Source: Termitomyces sp. T153
Lineage: Eukaryota; Basidiomycota; Agaricomycetes; Agaricales; Lyophyllaceae
Assembly (NCBI GenBank): GCA_018296165.2
Contig: JACKQL020000028.1
Location: 310,001 to 374,000, forward strand
Direction of reading: 5' to 3'
Length of the DNA: 64,000 bases
In this document: positions 33,450 to 46,143 of the stretch, piece by piece
Numbering within the stretch: the stretch's first letter is position 1
Layout of the letters: each line of letters starts with the position of its first letter
Made by a program: the position numbers and the translations under genes
The notes under the pieces: generated by a model
Told to the model about the DNA's origin: nothing
The model's input: only the letters and a program-made list of their open reading frames with translations
Database searches by the model: none

Positions 33450-36400
33450 CCGCTTCTTGTTATCTTTGAGTTTGCTGCCCCGTTCCGCCTTGTATTGTAT
33501 ATTTTTTGTACTTTTCAATGCTTCCTTGTTGTTCCTGGGTGTGTGAAGTGAGACTTTAATTTGTGTGAGGGTGAGGTAAGCAAAACATGCAGGGGGGCTG
33601 GTGGGAGTTGAATTCCTAGTGGATCCAGAGGTGGGGGTTAGGCCCACTAGTGCCATCTGTGTTGGCTAGCCCCAGGGTTGTCGGGGTGGGGCAGAGCACC
33701 GTAGGAAGAGTTCCAAGGCTCGGCAGGGGTGTTGGGAGTCTTCCTGCAGAGTTCCATGGCGTTTGTTGGTGGCGTTGCTGGGTTTGATTCTTGGAGTCTT
33801 GGACCCAGGGTGTAGGAGTTTTCCTCAGTCTGCGGCAGAGATGTGTGTTGTGCTGGTTCAAGGGGGTGGACCTCCAGGTCTTCAACATGTGTTTGGGGTG
33901 GTCGGGGCTTTGGTCTTTTGTTGGTGCAGCTGGCGGGAGAGGCGGAGTCTTCTGGTGGTCCAGCCTTTATGCCAATGTGGGTGGCGGGGTGGCAGGGGTC
34001 CTTTTTGACAATGGTGGGGGTGGCGGGGTGAGGTTTGTCCTTGGGGCACAGTTGGTCAGAGGAGGGAGTCCCTAGCGGCTTAGCGGCGGAGCCCCCAGGG
34101 TAGGGTGGTCCCTGTAAGTTGCAGGGGGCTGTTTTCTGTGCCATCTGTGCTGTGGGATTGGTCAGCATAGAGGCAGTGGTACTCCCTTAGGGTTGTGATT
34201 CCTTGGTTGAGGATGCCCGGAGGTTTTCATTTGGTGGGGTTGTGCAGGGCAAGCTCCAGAGTATTGTATTTGGTGAAGGGCACTCAGGATCGGGCTTTGC
34301 TGTGCTCCGGGATGTTAGTCTGGGTCAAAGTCGTGCTCCGGAGTATTGCGTCTGTGGGTGGGCATGTTCGGGTGGTGCTTTGGTGTGCTCCAGAGTGTCA
34401 ATGACCAAGGGGGCAGGGTGTGGGGTGATCAGTCCCAACCAGTTTCTTTGGGTCCAGAGCCAAAATTTGAAGGTTCCGGGTCATCTACGTGACATTGCTT
34501 TTCTGACCCAGGGTAAGTCCAGAGACAGACAGAGGGTTCTTACATATTTCTGACACTCCCTAGAGTTTGGAGGTCTGTTGGGGTTGTATTGGTGGATGCT
34601 TCTTTGGGCAGGGGCAGCACGGGGGTTGGTTGGGGAATGGCTCGCCTCAGTGAAGATGCTTCAGGGCTCATTCCGTGGGTTGTTCCTTCTGGGGGTTGGT
34701 GGTTCTTTCATTGGGAAAGAAGTTGGCAGTCCCGGAGTCAACACAAGGGTCACTCAGTGGGGGGTTTGTTGGTTGTGTTGGCTTTGGGGGTGGTGCAGGT
34801 GGAGGAAGGGGTCTGAGGCACATTTTGTTGGTCTGCCATTCCAAGCGCAAGTACCAGGGGTCCAGGGTCGATGCGGGGGTTGGGGTTGGGTCTTAACTTG
34901 TTGGTGGGGTTGTGTTGCGAATCAGAGGGAGAGCTCCGGAGTGGGGGGTTTTTGCTGAGCAGCGGAGTTGTTGTGTAGGAGTGGCGGTGGCTCCTGGAGC
35001 TAAGCTTGGATGGGGGGAGATGGTTGTTCACGATTGTTGGAGGGCAGCAGGGAAGTCAGTTGTGGGAAAGCATTGGTGTGGGACTCCCCGGGAGTCATGG
35101 CAGGGTTGGGGCAATTCTTCATTCATGCTCCAGAGCGGCCCAGAGATTGTTGCAAATGTGGGTGGGTGGCAGTGGGGAGAGGCACTGCTCGCTTCTTGGG
35201 GAAGGCATCAGCAACTTTTAGGGTACTCTGGAGAGATTACTTTGCAGGGGGTTTGTTTCTGGTTACTCCATTGATGTGGTCCCTGCTCGATAGACATCTT
35301 CTGGCATAGAGGCTGGGTTGTACAGAGTGTGGGGCTGGCATCATAGGTCTCCTTGGTTGGATATTGGAGTTGGAGTGGGGGCCCCAGAGTCGTGTTGCTA
35401 GAATCTGGAGTGGGTCAGAGGGGTGGATCAGGGCAGCTTCGAGTTGGCGCAGGGTTATTTGGGTTGTCAGTCCATGGATGTTGGAGTGTATGCTCTTTGG
35501 GTCGTCAGGACGTTTGAGTGGGTTGATCGACAGTCTCTGGGATGATGGTGGGGCTTCTCCCTCCCTTATGTGAACAGGTCAGCAGTTTTAGAGTACTTTG
35601 GGAACTACTTTGTATAGGGTCATTTTTCCTATAGTTAGTTTGGGGTAACTCCTATGCTGGGGGTTACTTCATGGGAGGTGGCAGAGTCTGGTGGCAGAGT
35701 TTATGTCTGGGGGTGGTGTGCAGGGAGGGTCAGCATTGAGGGTCTATAATGTCGGAGGTTCTGGATCGTATGGGAGAAGGTGTTGAGGTAGTAGGCAGGT
35801 GCTGAAGTAGTGAGTGGGGGTCCAGAGTTGTTCTTCATTGAGAGTCGGGGTGCCGTGGTTCTCCTTGTTAACTTTGGGCTGTGCTTCAAGCAGCGGGGTG
35901 GGGGTGCATAGCTGTTCTTTTCTTGACCGCCTAGAAGCTCAGGGATTTCTCAGTCTTGTTCCAGGGTTGTTGGGGTCAGGTCGGAGGCGTCAGGGCCCCT
36001 TCATTTGTTGGTGGAGGTGACAGCCGAGTTGACTGGGGGTCCTAACTGATCCCGGAAGTGGGTTTTGTAATTGGGGGGTAGCATCGGTCTCAGAATCTTG
36101 CATCATTGTGGATGGGGTTGCTGGGTTGGGTTTGATTCCAGTCAGTGGCAGGGCTAGCTTTGGAGGGTGGACTTTCTCAGGGATGGGTGTGAAAGTCGGA
36201 TGATCTGGTGGCGGGGTTCTGCTATTGGAGTTGTGGGCAGACTCAATATTGTTGGGAACCCGCTGGGTCTGTTCCTGATGGCATATGGGGCTGCTGTGGG
36301 TTGGAGGGTCCAAAGGCGGGGTTCGGGGGAACATGTTCTCAGAGGTCTCTTTGTTGTCTTGGGTGAGGTTGGTGATTGGTCTTTCATGTGGTGAGCAATT

Positions 36401-36616
36401 TTCCATGGCAGGGCTTTTGCTATTGTTGTTGGAGGGGTGAGGGTGCGGTGTTGGAGAAGTTGTTGAGCACTGGGTCAAATTGTTTCCAGGGTTTTGGGTG
36501 AAGCTTTGGTGATGTCAGGGTCGGCCTCTGTGGGGGGGCAGAGCTGGCAGAGATGGTGGAGGAGTGTGGGAGCTGTAAGAGGGTGTCCATGGATAGAGCC
36601 GTTGTATGGATGTAAC
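33450..36616 (-). pseudogene. gag/protease remnant interior of E5, left part
   Basis: Aligns with the E4 interior (26500-28978). A protease-like segment (VDSGTANFF) is readable on the minus strand near 34720-34740. The region ends at gtaac (36612-36616), where E6 entered, and continues at 48033. No polymerase or integrase sequence is visible. Confidence 0.45.
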
Positions 36617-37566
36617 TATCAAGTTCCGCTGATGACAGGGGCTCAGCTATACTGGCAAGTCCTTACTAGGTGGACCAGATGTCCTGCGCTTAAAACCAAG
36701 CATCCAGTATTGGTGCGGAGGGGCTTGCAAGGGGGAGCTAGGGGCGGTCCGAGCCAGTCTGGAGTGGCTTGGGGGCATCTAAGACCAAGTATACCAGTCG
36801 TTGAACCTGGACGGGTGCCGGAGCAAGTTCATGGGTGCACAATTAGAATACAGGGTAAGCGGAGGCTTTGCAGTTAATGGGGGCGGAGCTGGAGTTTGAC
36901 GGGAGATCACCAAGACATGAGGGGTTCCTGGGCCAAGCAGAAGCAAGGTCTGGGGTTGTTGTAGGAATGTTTGTATCATAGCACGTGCATGGAGTTTGTA
37001 CTGTTGTTGGAGATGAAAGGAACTTAGGAAGACAAAGGAACTATACACAGTCAAGACGAGGTGGAGATGAGGTGAGATGAGACAGAGAACAGAAATAGAT
37101 TTGAAACTAAAAATAGAGACAGTGATGAGACAAAAGACAAGACATAGGAAACCAGTAAATGCAATATCAAGACTAAAGTACTAGGGGTTCCTCTATGACT
37201 TATATACCTACTACTGGGCGGCTCTGGAAGGCAGAGGATATGGCAGCAGGCTTGATGGAACTGCGCGGAGTCAATGGTTGTTGGGTGCAATCTTGGAATG
37301 GGCCACAGTGACATTCTGATGGGATCAGTTGGGAAGCGGATCATTCCAGGGTCAGGGAAAGCCTCAGGAGTCCAGGGGAATTCAGGGGGTGCATCAACTG
37401 CTGCAGAGAAGGCATTGGAGTTGGTCAAGGAGCCATCAGGGTCTGCCAAGGAAGTGTTGGAGTTGCCTGAAGTGGGCGCAGAGGGTGGGTGAGGGTTGGG
37501 GAGTTTGGCGAAGCATTGGGGGGGGGGCTGGGGGCAGTGTCGGGGTCTAGGGAGCGGGTTGTGACA
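36617..37566 (-). repeat. 3' LTR of E6
   Basis: 950 bp. The first bases read TATCAAGTTCCGC, the TGTCAGGTTCCGC start with two G-to-A changes. It ends GGGTTGTGACA. It is closest to the LTR at 47084-48032; the differences I checked are mostly at CpG sites. Confidence 0.9.
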
Positions 37567-37646
37567 TTACCCCCCCTTCAGCATTGCGACCCTCGAGACG
37601 CAGGGTACAGTTTGGGGATTAGTAGGGCGTGGGAATCAAAGTTGAG

Positions 37647-37670
37647 CAATATTGATCAGACCGCAGTAGT
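37647..37670 (+). promoter_or_regulatory. Conserved box upstream of the antisense gene (E6)
   Basis: CAATATTGATCAGACCGCAG, 132 bp before ATG 37779. Confidence 0.35.
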
Positions 37671-37778
37671 GGCAGCGGTGTGGGGAATGAAGTCAAAGCA
37701 TGGCCACTGCTCAGGGGGTTTTTTCCTAGTCATTGAAAAGGATCAGACATACCCTGGAGTTCCCAAACTTTCCCAATG

Positions 37779-39500
37779 TTGTCTTCCATGTATTCTCCAG
37801 CAGCATTCCCCTCCCCCTCGGCACATACCTTAACTTCTTCCTTGGAGGACTCTGAAGGTTGGCGAGACCGTAGGCGGGTGCAGGCAATGTACCATAGTCA
37901 TAAGTATTGTTTCTTGCTTGTCGTGGCCAGAGTGCTTGAATAGGTCCCATCAGAGTTGTCGGTGGTGGTGGCAGGCTCCTCAGGGCCTACGTCAGGAGAG
38001 GTTCCAGCGCAGTCATCGGGAGAAATGGTCCTCGCCTCTCACTCCAGGTCTGGTATGGTCCCTGGGGTGGTCTACCCCATCCCCATGGGGTTGAGAGTCG
38101 CGCAGGCAGACATGATGCCGGAGTACTTTGCAGAGGCCATGGGGCAAGCAAGAGGTCCCCCGACATTGGAGTGGTGTCAGGCAGTGGCCCTGGTGCATCA
38201 TTGGCATGTTCCTTCCTTATCGAACTAACCCATGTTTCTAGTGCGCATCCTGTACCTGGTGGGGTGAACAGTGCAAATTTGAGGAGCCTATGCCAGGAGT
38301 GCGGCAGGACATGTCAGTGTGTCTCCCATGTTGCTTGCGGCATGAGAAGTGCTCTGTTACTCTGAGTTGGCATGCCACCTGCATACTGCAAGTGGGTTGC
38401 AACGCAGTTGGGGGAGGGTCAGAGGGGTAGGGTCTCAGGGAGGGGTTCCAGAGTAGAGGGGGGAGCTGGCACAGGGCGGCCCCTGATGAAGATTGGGCCC
38501 CCACGGGGTGGGCAGAGGGAGGGGGCCCCTGTGACATGTGACAAGGGTAAACAGAGGGTGTCCCCCTTGCCAGAGGCGGGGCCTAGCAAGTGGGCATGGG
38601 GGGAGCCGGCAATGGCAGGCCCTCCCAGTCCTACTGTGTATTTTCCAACTTCTGAGGCCTTGGTTGAGCAGTCTGCAGGAGAGTCATGGTCGATCGCCAA
38701 GGCTTTCCTGCAGCGTCGGGCGGAGGAGTTGGAGAGGTTGTTGGCCACACGCGGGGAGGAAGTCTGTAGGGTGGGGGAGGAGAGGGATGGGTTTTGGAGG
38801 GAACTGGACGAGGCTCGGAAGGAATGGGACTTGGTGCGTAGGGATAAAGATATTGCTGTGGGGACTGCCATGGAGCGACTGTTGCAGCTTCAAGAGCTGC
38901 AAGTGTGCATGAGGCCGTTGGAGGTGTGGGCAGAGGTGGCGGGGCAATGATCAGAGGGGTCAGGGATGTGGGGGACTCAGCGGGGGTCCAGTGCAGAGGT
39001 GACCTGAGCGACAGCGGAGAGGGCGCATCAGCGGAAAGAGTGGCTTGCCAACAAGGCGGCCTCGGGGCGGTGGGGAGTGCTCCATAAGTGCTCCCTTCAT
39101 TTCCCGTTTACTACAAGCTGACGTTCAATTCTGTAGACTGGGCCAGGGAGCATCGCATTCTCCTCGACGGAGCGTCAGCGGCACTGGAGTCCATTCACAA
39201 TGGGTTGGCGAGGATGCCCAGGGATCTCCTCCTGGAATTGGGGCAGGGAGTCATGCAGTCGGGCATCTGCTGGCGGGACATCAGCAGAGGGCAATGGCAG
39301 ACCCCAGAGCATAATGGGAGGTGGTGGTGGACATGGTGGAGCTGCTCCCAGGGCATCCCAAAGTCCTGGCAACTGTAGTAGCGCAGCTGGAGGTGGATCT
39401 GGTGGGAAGGATAGCGGAGGTAGATTTGGGGGGGAGGGAGAGTAGGGGTTTTCTGGATTCTGGTGTCTCATTGCCCCACACTCCCTTATTCCTATAATTT
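37779..39500 (+). pseudogene. Antisense Zn2Cys6-like/coiled-coil gene of E6 (most complete copy)
   Basis: Order: Ser/Pro-rich N-terminus from ATG 37779 (MYSPAAFPSPSAHTL) with a TAG near 37937; a conserved segment ending in LEWCQAVAL; an intron (about 38193-38241); the cysteine cluster (38242-38350, CASCTWWGEQC ... CLPCCLRHEKC, spacing 2-6-15-2-6); a basic segment (KGKQRVSPLPEAGPSK); and a coiled coil of about 90 residues (38690-38945, AEELERLLATRGEEVCRVGE onward). A further intron ends at TAG before the C-terminal domain (WAREHRILLDGASAALESI, from about 39140). It is convergent with pol, whose chromodomain ends near 39750. The spacing matches Gal4-type clusters, but the middle loop is long, so zinc and DNA binding are inferences. 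Confidence 0.7.
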
Positions 39501-39749
39501 TGTATTTGTAGCCTTGCTAACATTGGACTTCCTGCACTTCTGCTGAGCATGAGAAGTTTTCAGAACAAGCAAGGGGCAAAGTAAGTGAAAACACATAGGG
39601 GGTACTCATAGGAGTTGAATCCCTGATAAATCTAGAGGCGGGGGTTACGCCCACTGATGCTATCTGCACTTGCTAGTCCCGGAGGTCCTGGGGCTTGGTG
39701 GGGTGTTGTCAATGGAAGTTCCAGAGTTTGTCGGGGGCTCCATTGAGGT

Positions 39750-42700
39750 TTTTTTGAGGCTCCCACATGTTGTCCTCAAGTCCATAGCCCTTTCAGCGGA
39801 CTAAGTACTGGGGTCATCTGCAGACCAAGCAGGAGTCAAGGATCTGGTCGACCTCATAGCGGTACTCGTCCTTGACCTTAACAGGGGGTGGTTGGCTGGG
39901 GCACTGGCTGGGGAAGGGGTCTGGGGCATGTTTTTTGAGGAGCCAAACATGGAACACAGGGTGGAGGCCTTTCAAGCCCAGAGGTAGGTTGAGTTTATAG
40001 GTGTGCATGGAGACCTTCCGGAGGACTTTGAAAGGACCAAGGCGCTTGTGGTCTAATTTGATGGAGGGCCTCCAGGTCTTGAGGTTGCATCGATTGAGCC
40101 AAACCAAGGTGCTGGGAGGCCAGTTAGGGGTGGGTTTGCATTGGGCATCGGCATGTTTGGAGTAGGCTTGATTGGCAGTGTTGATCTTGTCCCAGAGAAA
40201 TTAGTGAAGGGATTGGAAGTCCTCGGTGACTTTGTGGGCAGCATGGGAGGGGATGTCCTTCAGGGACAGGGTGAGTCAGGGGTTGTAGCCTTTGTTGGCA
40301 TAGAAGGGGGAGACTCCAGTGGTGGAGTGGGGCATGTTGTTGTAGGTGAATTCAGTGAGGGGGAGTTCTGCATGCCAGTCATTCTGTAAATAGTTAACAT
40401 ATAGGTGGAGATACTGCTCCAGCATCTGGTTCACTTGTTTTGTTTGTCTGTCAGTCTCCGGGTGATAGGCAGTGGAGAGGTTGGTTTTGATCTTGAGTGC
40501 CCTGCATAGCGACTGCCAAAAGTGGGATACGAACAGGGGTCTGCAGTTGGAGACAATGTTGTCTGGGAGTCCATGCTTGGAGAATACGTGTTCGAGAAAC
40601 AGTTTGGCAAACTCCGGAGCATTGTCAGTGGTGTGGCAGGGGATGAAGAGGGCTTGCTTGGTGAGGTGGCAAACAACGACAAGGATTGTGTTAAAACCTT
40701 CAGAGTCAGGGAGTTCGATGATATGATCCATCGATAGGGAGGACCAGGGGCGGCGGCCAACGGGGAGGGGTTTCAATAATCCATGGGGGCAGTGACGGGG
40801 TACCTTGGCCCAGAGGCAAGATTTGCAGGCCCTTATGTATCGCGTGACATCCTTCTTCATTCCTGGCCAAAAGTAAGTCCAGGAGATGAGTTGAAGGGTC
40901 TTACAAATTCCTGGGTGCCCCTGGAGCTTATGGTTGTGGTGCTGCCAGAGTATGTCAAGGCAGATGGACTTGTGGTCTGGGGTGTAAATTTGTCCACTCT
41001 GGAGCAGGAGGCAATGGTCTGGGGACAGCAAAAAGGGGTTCCCGGCGCTTGACTTGTTGGGGTTGTTGCAGGGGTCATGCTGGGTGAAGAAGGAGTCCGG
41101 GGGTGAATTTCTGATTTGTTGGAGGATTCCTTCTTCATTTAAAATCAGTACAGCATGTAGATGTTCGGGGGGGATTACCACTCAATGGTTGAATGCATTC
41201 CGTTTGGCTTCAAATGACTTTTTCAGGTACATGTTGGATCTTCGAGTGAGGGCGTTGGGCTTTGCGCTGAGTTGCCTGGAGCGGTAGTGGATGGTGAAGT
41301 CGTACTCCAAGAGGGTTTTGGACCATTGGGCTTGGCAGCGGCTGAGCTGTTTTGTGGTCATGAAGTATTGCAGGTTGTTGTGGTCAGAGTATACTTGGAT
41401 GCAGTGTGGGGACCCCTCGAGGTAGGCCTGCCACTGATGGAAGGCTTTGACGATCACGAGGAGTTCTTCATTGTAGATGTTGTAGTTGAGTTCTGCTGGG
41501 ATCATCGATCAGGTGTAGAAGGCGATGGGACGGAGATCTTTGCCCCCCAAGTCTGACTGGGAGAGTATTCTGGTGACAGCGTAGTCGGAGGCGTCACATT
41601 CGAGCACAATCGGTAGGGAGGGGTTGAAATGGCAGAGTAGGGAGGGGTTGAAATGGCAGAGGACCAGAGCAGAGGTGAAGGCCCTCTTCAGGAGGAGGAA
41701 TATGCTCTGGCACTTGCTGTCCCAATCCCAAGGGGTGTCCTTGCATGTGAGTCGGTTGAGGGGTTTGGTGATCCTGGAGTAGTTGTCGATGAAATGGCAA
41801 TAGAAGTTAGCGAACCCCAGGAATGATTGTACCTCCTTGACGTTCCACGGCGGGGGCCAGTTGAGTACTGCATTGACCTTGGTGGGGTCCATGCGCACGC
41901 CATCAGGGGTGACAACGACTCTGAGATATTTGACCTCCGTCGTGTGGAAGGAGCATTTCTCGGGTTTGGCATGAAGGTGGTACTCTCAGAGTTGTTCTTA
42001 AATGTGGCGGATGTGCTCCAGATGTTCCCTTGGCAAATTCGAGTAGATCAGGATGTCGTCCAGGTATACAATAACAAAAACATCATTCATGTCATGGAAA
42101 ATGTTGTTCATAAAGTACTGAAAAGTGGTGGGGGAGTTAGTCATTCCAAAGGGCATTATGAGGTACTCAAAGAGGCCATAGCGGGTGCAAAAGGCAGTCT
42201 TCCATTCATGTCCTGGAGTGATCTGGACGTTGTTGTAGCCAGAGTGGAGGTCTATCTTTGTGTAAATCTTGGCACTGCGGAGATGATCAACAAGGTCTCC
42301 AATCAAGGGGAGGGGATACCGGTTGTTTTTGGTGACTTTGTTGAGCCCCCAATGATCCACACAGAGTCGGAGGGACCTGTCCTTCTTCTTGGTGAACAGA
42401 ACTGGAGTGCCAGTGGCGGGGATCGACAGGCATATGAAGCCCTTGCTGAGCATGTCATTGAGGTATTCCTTCAAGGCTCGGAGCTCGACTTCAGACATGT
42501 TGTAGATCTTGCCAAACGGGGGTGAGGTACCTTCTTCGAGGTTGATCTTGTGGTCATAGGAGCAGTGCAGGGGAAGTTCTTTGGCACTCTCTTCAGAGAA
42601 CATGTCAGCGAACTCATGATACTCTGGGGGAACTACTTTGAATAGGATCTGTTCCTCCGTCTTGCTCTCTGGTGCAGTGGTCCCTGTGCAGAGGTGCTCC

Positions 42701-43990
42701 TCAGGTAGGGCTGGTGTGATTTGTAACTGGAAGGTGGGGGTGCCATCTTGTAGAAGGTGTGCAAAGGGAACAGCGCCAACGATTTTAATGTTGAGGCTTC
42801 TGGGCTTGACAGAGTTGGACATCAGAGTGGTAGCAGATGAGTCTGGAGTGGTGGTGGAGTTGGTTGGGGACCTCGAGCATTGCTGGGCAGGGTACCACGG
42901 TCCTTTGTATTGATTCCGGGGTATGTTGGGAGGCAGCTGTCATAATGTGATTGAGGGTGACTGAGGCGGAGTGGCGTCTCCTTCTTTGTTGGGGTTGTCA
43001 TCAGAGGTTGAGGAACTCTGGGTCGCTCTGAAGGTGCTGGCGCCGGGATGGGAGACGTCAGAGTCCAGGATAGACTGGAGGCGGAGGGGGATGGCGGCCG
43101 CTAAACTTGCTTTGGGGCCAGGAAATTGCATGGTGAGGTCCTTCCAGTCAATGTCGGGGTTGACGTCTTGTAGCCACAGGAGCCTGAGCACGATTGGAGT
43201 CGGTGGAGGTAATTGGGTGACAAGGAGCCAGACCTGAAACTGCAGGTCATTGTCAAGGGTGAGGGTGTTGTCATGGTATTGAGTGATCCTTGTTGTGGCG
43301 GGGCTTCCATCAAAGAGTTGGAGCTCAAGGGGTCTGTTGAGGTCATTGTGCCAGAGGTCGAGCTGATTACTGACAAAGGTACCAGAGGCACCGCTGTTGA
43401 CAAGGGCGGGGAATACCTTGGAAGGGTTGTCAAGTTGGACATTGATGATGAACGACCATGCGGATCTAGAGTGGAGCTGCGGAGGAGTCTGGGGGTGGTT
43501 GATTGTGGCCTTGGAGTTCTTGGAGGAGGGTGAGACATCAAAAGGTACCAGCCCAGAGTTGGTGGGGTTGTCCCAGTCTAGGTGGAGGGTGAGGCTGGGC
43601 CAGTCGACATGGGGGTTGGTGGAACAGAGCCATGAGAATCCTAAGACAACAGGGATGGAGGGGTGTAATTTGGTGATAGTAGTCAGAGTTCTTGCTGTTG
43701 TCTGTTGGCAAAGGTCATGGTCATTTCTAGGCAGTGTGTGATGTCTCCCGCTGGGGTGGGGTCTCCATCAAAAAGTTTGAGGGGGATCGGGGTGGGGAGG
43801 CATCGGAGGGGGTGGGGAGCAAGTGCTGCCAGGGATTCATTGATGAAGTTGTTGGTGGTGCCACTGTCAACTAGTGTGGGGACAGGGTTGGTAGTGAAGG
43901 GAAGAGTGGTGCGGAGGAGGAGGTTGGTGGATGAGTGGGAGGGGAGGTGTACTGGGGGGCTGTCCAGGGCGAGTATCATTGCGCAGAGGA
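39750..43990 (-). pseudogene. pol: E6 pol: tandem retropepsins, RT, RNase H, integrase, chromodomain
   Basis: First retropepsin at 43979-43600 (TLVDSGTTNNFINESLA ... PVVLGFSWLC). Second at about 43440-43090 (ALVNSGASGTFVSNQLD ... PIVLRLLWLQ). RT lies in a 274-codon open stretch (42822-41998) with LRLCVDHWGLNK and intact YLDD near 42055-42066. RNase H is at about 41620-41280 (ECDASDYAVTRILSQ). Integrase lies in a 301-codon open stretch (41181-40276) with the zinc region HHNHKLQGHP ... CKSC and first aspartate in SMDHI. The second catalytic aspartate has become asparagine (IVSNCRPLF). The integrase C-terminus and chromodomain (40107-39760, [14 protein letters not shown]) follow. Few stops remain, but the integrase change and frame breaks make it inactive as it stands. 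Confidence 0.88.
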
Positions 43991-43999
43991 GTGTAGCCA

Positions 44000-46111
44000 G
44001 GGCAGAGAAGATGTTGGGGTCTAGTCCATGGTCTAGTGCATCTTCAAGACCTAAACCGCTGACTTGTTTTCCATAAACTGGTAGTTATAGTCTTCTCCAT
44101 CGATCATCCACATGGCACGTCCCATCACCTGTCATTTAGGACAACTGCAAATAAAGTGTCCCAGCTCACCACATAGGATGCACGCACCCTCCTTCTGTTG
44201 TTTCTCCTGCGTTTCCTCTGGCACATCGATCCACAGGCTATTCCGAATCCTGTTTGCACATAAGGCTTCTTGGTTGTTGGCAAGATTGTGAAGTGTTTGT
44301 TGTCGCACATTTGGAGGTTGAAGAGATTTTCCTCCGCCTCCACTATAGTGTCAAAGACGCCAAACTTACTAGAGAATTCCTGGGTGAAAGCAAGCCAATT
44401 GGAGAGCATGGGGTTGTTGGGGTCAAACTGGAGTAGCATGGTGTAATGATTGAAGGCGATACCCTGTAAATAGGACGTGGTGAAGGCCACTTGTGAGCTC
44501 TCAAGTTGGAAGGTAATTGGCTTAGCTTAGAACATAGTCAGACACTGGGTTAGAAAGATTTGCCACTTCCAGGGGTCACAGCCAGTGAAGGTTTCGGGTT
44601 TCTGAATGTTGAGCTTACCCTCCTGGGCCAGTGCATCGCGGGTATTGTCCTGTGGATTTTGAGCTCAGGGCGGGGGTCCAGTGTTGTAGTAGTAATAGTA
44701 GTTGTTCCCGTTTCTGCGCTGGGGGGGGAAGTTGTCCATGGCTGGGCCCCATCCCCCAGGGGGTCCACCATTGGGTGGCCCTCTGCCAGGGGGTTGACCC
44801 ATGTTGCCTGGGGCAGGCCCCGGGGCCCATCAAGGGGGTCTCCCAGGGGTGGCGGGTCCAAAATAATTTGCGTCAGCAGGAGAGTCAGGCAGTGGAGTGG
44901 GTGAGGGACAAGGATGGTTGATACGGAAGGGTGGTCAGGGCACCCCAGGACCCATGGGCTGTTGTGGGGGGACTGGGGTGTTGGGACGGGGCAGAGGGGC
45001 ATTGACACAGAGGGTGTGGAGATTGAAGTGGGGGGGGGTTGGTCTTGTGGGGGGCCATTGCATGGAGCATGCTCATTGGCAGGATTACCAGGCTCATTGA
45101 TGTAGGAGAGAGTCTGGTTGTTGTCATCAATGCATGGGGGTGGCCATTGGGAGCGGGGTTCGGAGATGGTGGGCTGGTCCCAGGTTTGGAAGGTGCTGGG
45201 GACAGAGTTGGCCTGGGGGTGAGTGGAGAGGGCCAAGGTATGGGCAGCTGGTTGGTCAAACAATCCCTCCACAGGGTTGAGGTTCCTCAAGATGCTGGAG
45301 GCTGCATTGAGTTCTTCCTGCTGATGGGGAATGGAAGGCGGGGCTTTGCTTCGTGTTCTGACAGGCTCCTTGCGCTGCACATGGAAGGAGCGGGCAGGGT
45401 CTAGAGGGTCTTTGAAGGGGTGGGGGTTCAGGCTGGTGTGGATTTCTTTGACCAATGCGTGGAGCTCGTTCTGTAAGTTATCATCAATGCCCAGGGTGCC
45501 TTGCATAGTCTCCGGGAGGTTTCCTTGAAGAAAGTGCTTGTGGAAATTGAGGAGTCAATCCGCCCAGACTCTCGGGGTCGCAGAGGTGTTGGGGTAGCCT
45601 AGGTTGGTGAGGAGGGTGCAGGTGCATCTTGTGAACTCCATGGGAGAGAGGCAGAGGAAGCGGAGGACTTCATTGCGTTGTTGGATGTAGACTTTGACCT
45701 TTTGCTGCCTGGGAGAAGGAAGAGCTTGAGCGGGGAACGGCATACAAGGGGGGGAATAATTGTCCATAGGCCCTGGAGGGGTTGGGGCTGCAGCGGGGAC
45801 TGGGTATGCATAGTAGTGGGCGGGGGGAAGGTAGGCGGGGTTAGGAGGTGCCGCAGAATATCCCCTGGGGTACATATGGGGGTTGTTGCCATTGGCGGAG
45901 AATGCGGGAGGGCGGCGCCAGCCCAGAGGTATTCCCTGGCTGATGGAGGGGGCATAGAATGCCTGGTTGGGGTCAGGAGTCCAGTGATGAGGGACATACT
46001 AATCCATGGGGGGGCTGGGTAGAATGGGGCATAGGGGTTTTCTGGTACTGGTCAGCCATAGACATCGGTTAGGTAGCTGGCGGGGTTGTACGTGAGTTTA
46101 TATGCAGACAT
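44000..46111 (-). pseudogene. gag: E6 gag with CCHC zinc knuckle
   Basis: ATG near 46111 (MSAYKLTYNPASYLTDVYG, then a stop). Long open parts are 45997-45555 and 45506-44550, rich in Pro, Tyr and Gln, followed by a capsid-like segment (LAFTQEFSSKFGVFDT). The zinc knuckle CILCGELGHFICSC (C-x2-C-x4-H-x4-C) is near 44175-44130. Gag and pol seem to lie in one continuous series, as in Tf1-like elements, but breaks prevent a firm statement. Confidence 0.8.
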
Positions 46112-46130
46112 CGAGAATGGAGTAAGGGGG

Positions 46131-46142
46131 AGTCTTGATATT
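46131..46142 (-). promoter_or_regulatory. Self-priming primer binding site of E6
   Basis: Plus strand AGTCTTGATATT. The exact complement AATATCAAGACT is at 46691-46702 in the adjacent LTR, with the TATA motif (CTTATATA, 46727-46734) upstream on the minus strand. Confidence 0.75.
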
Positions 46143-46143
46143 A

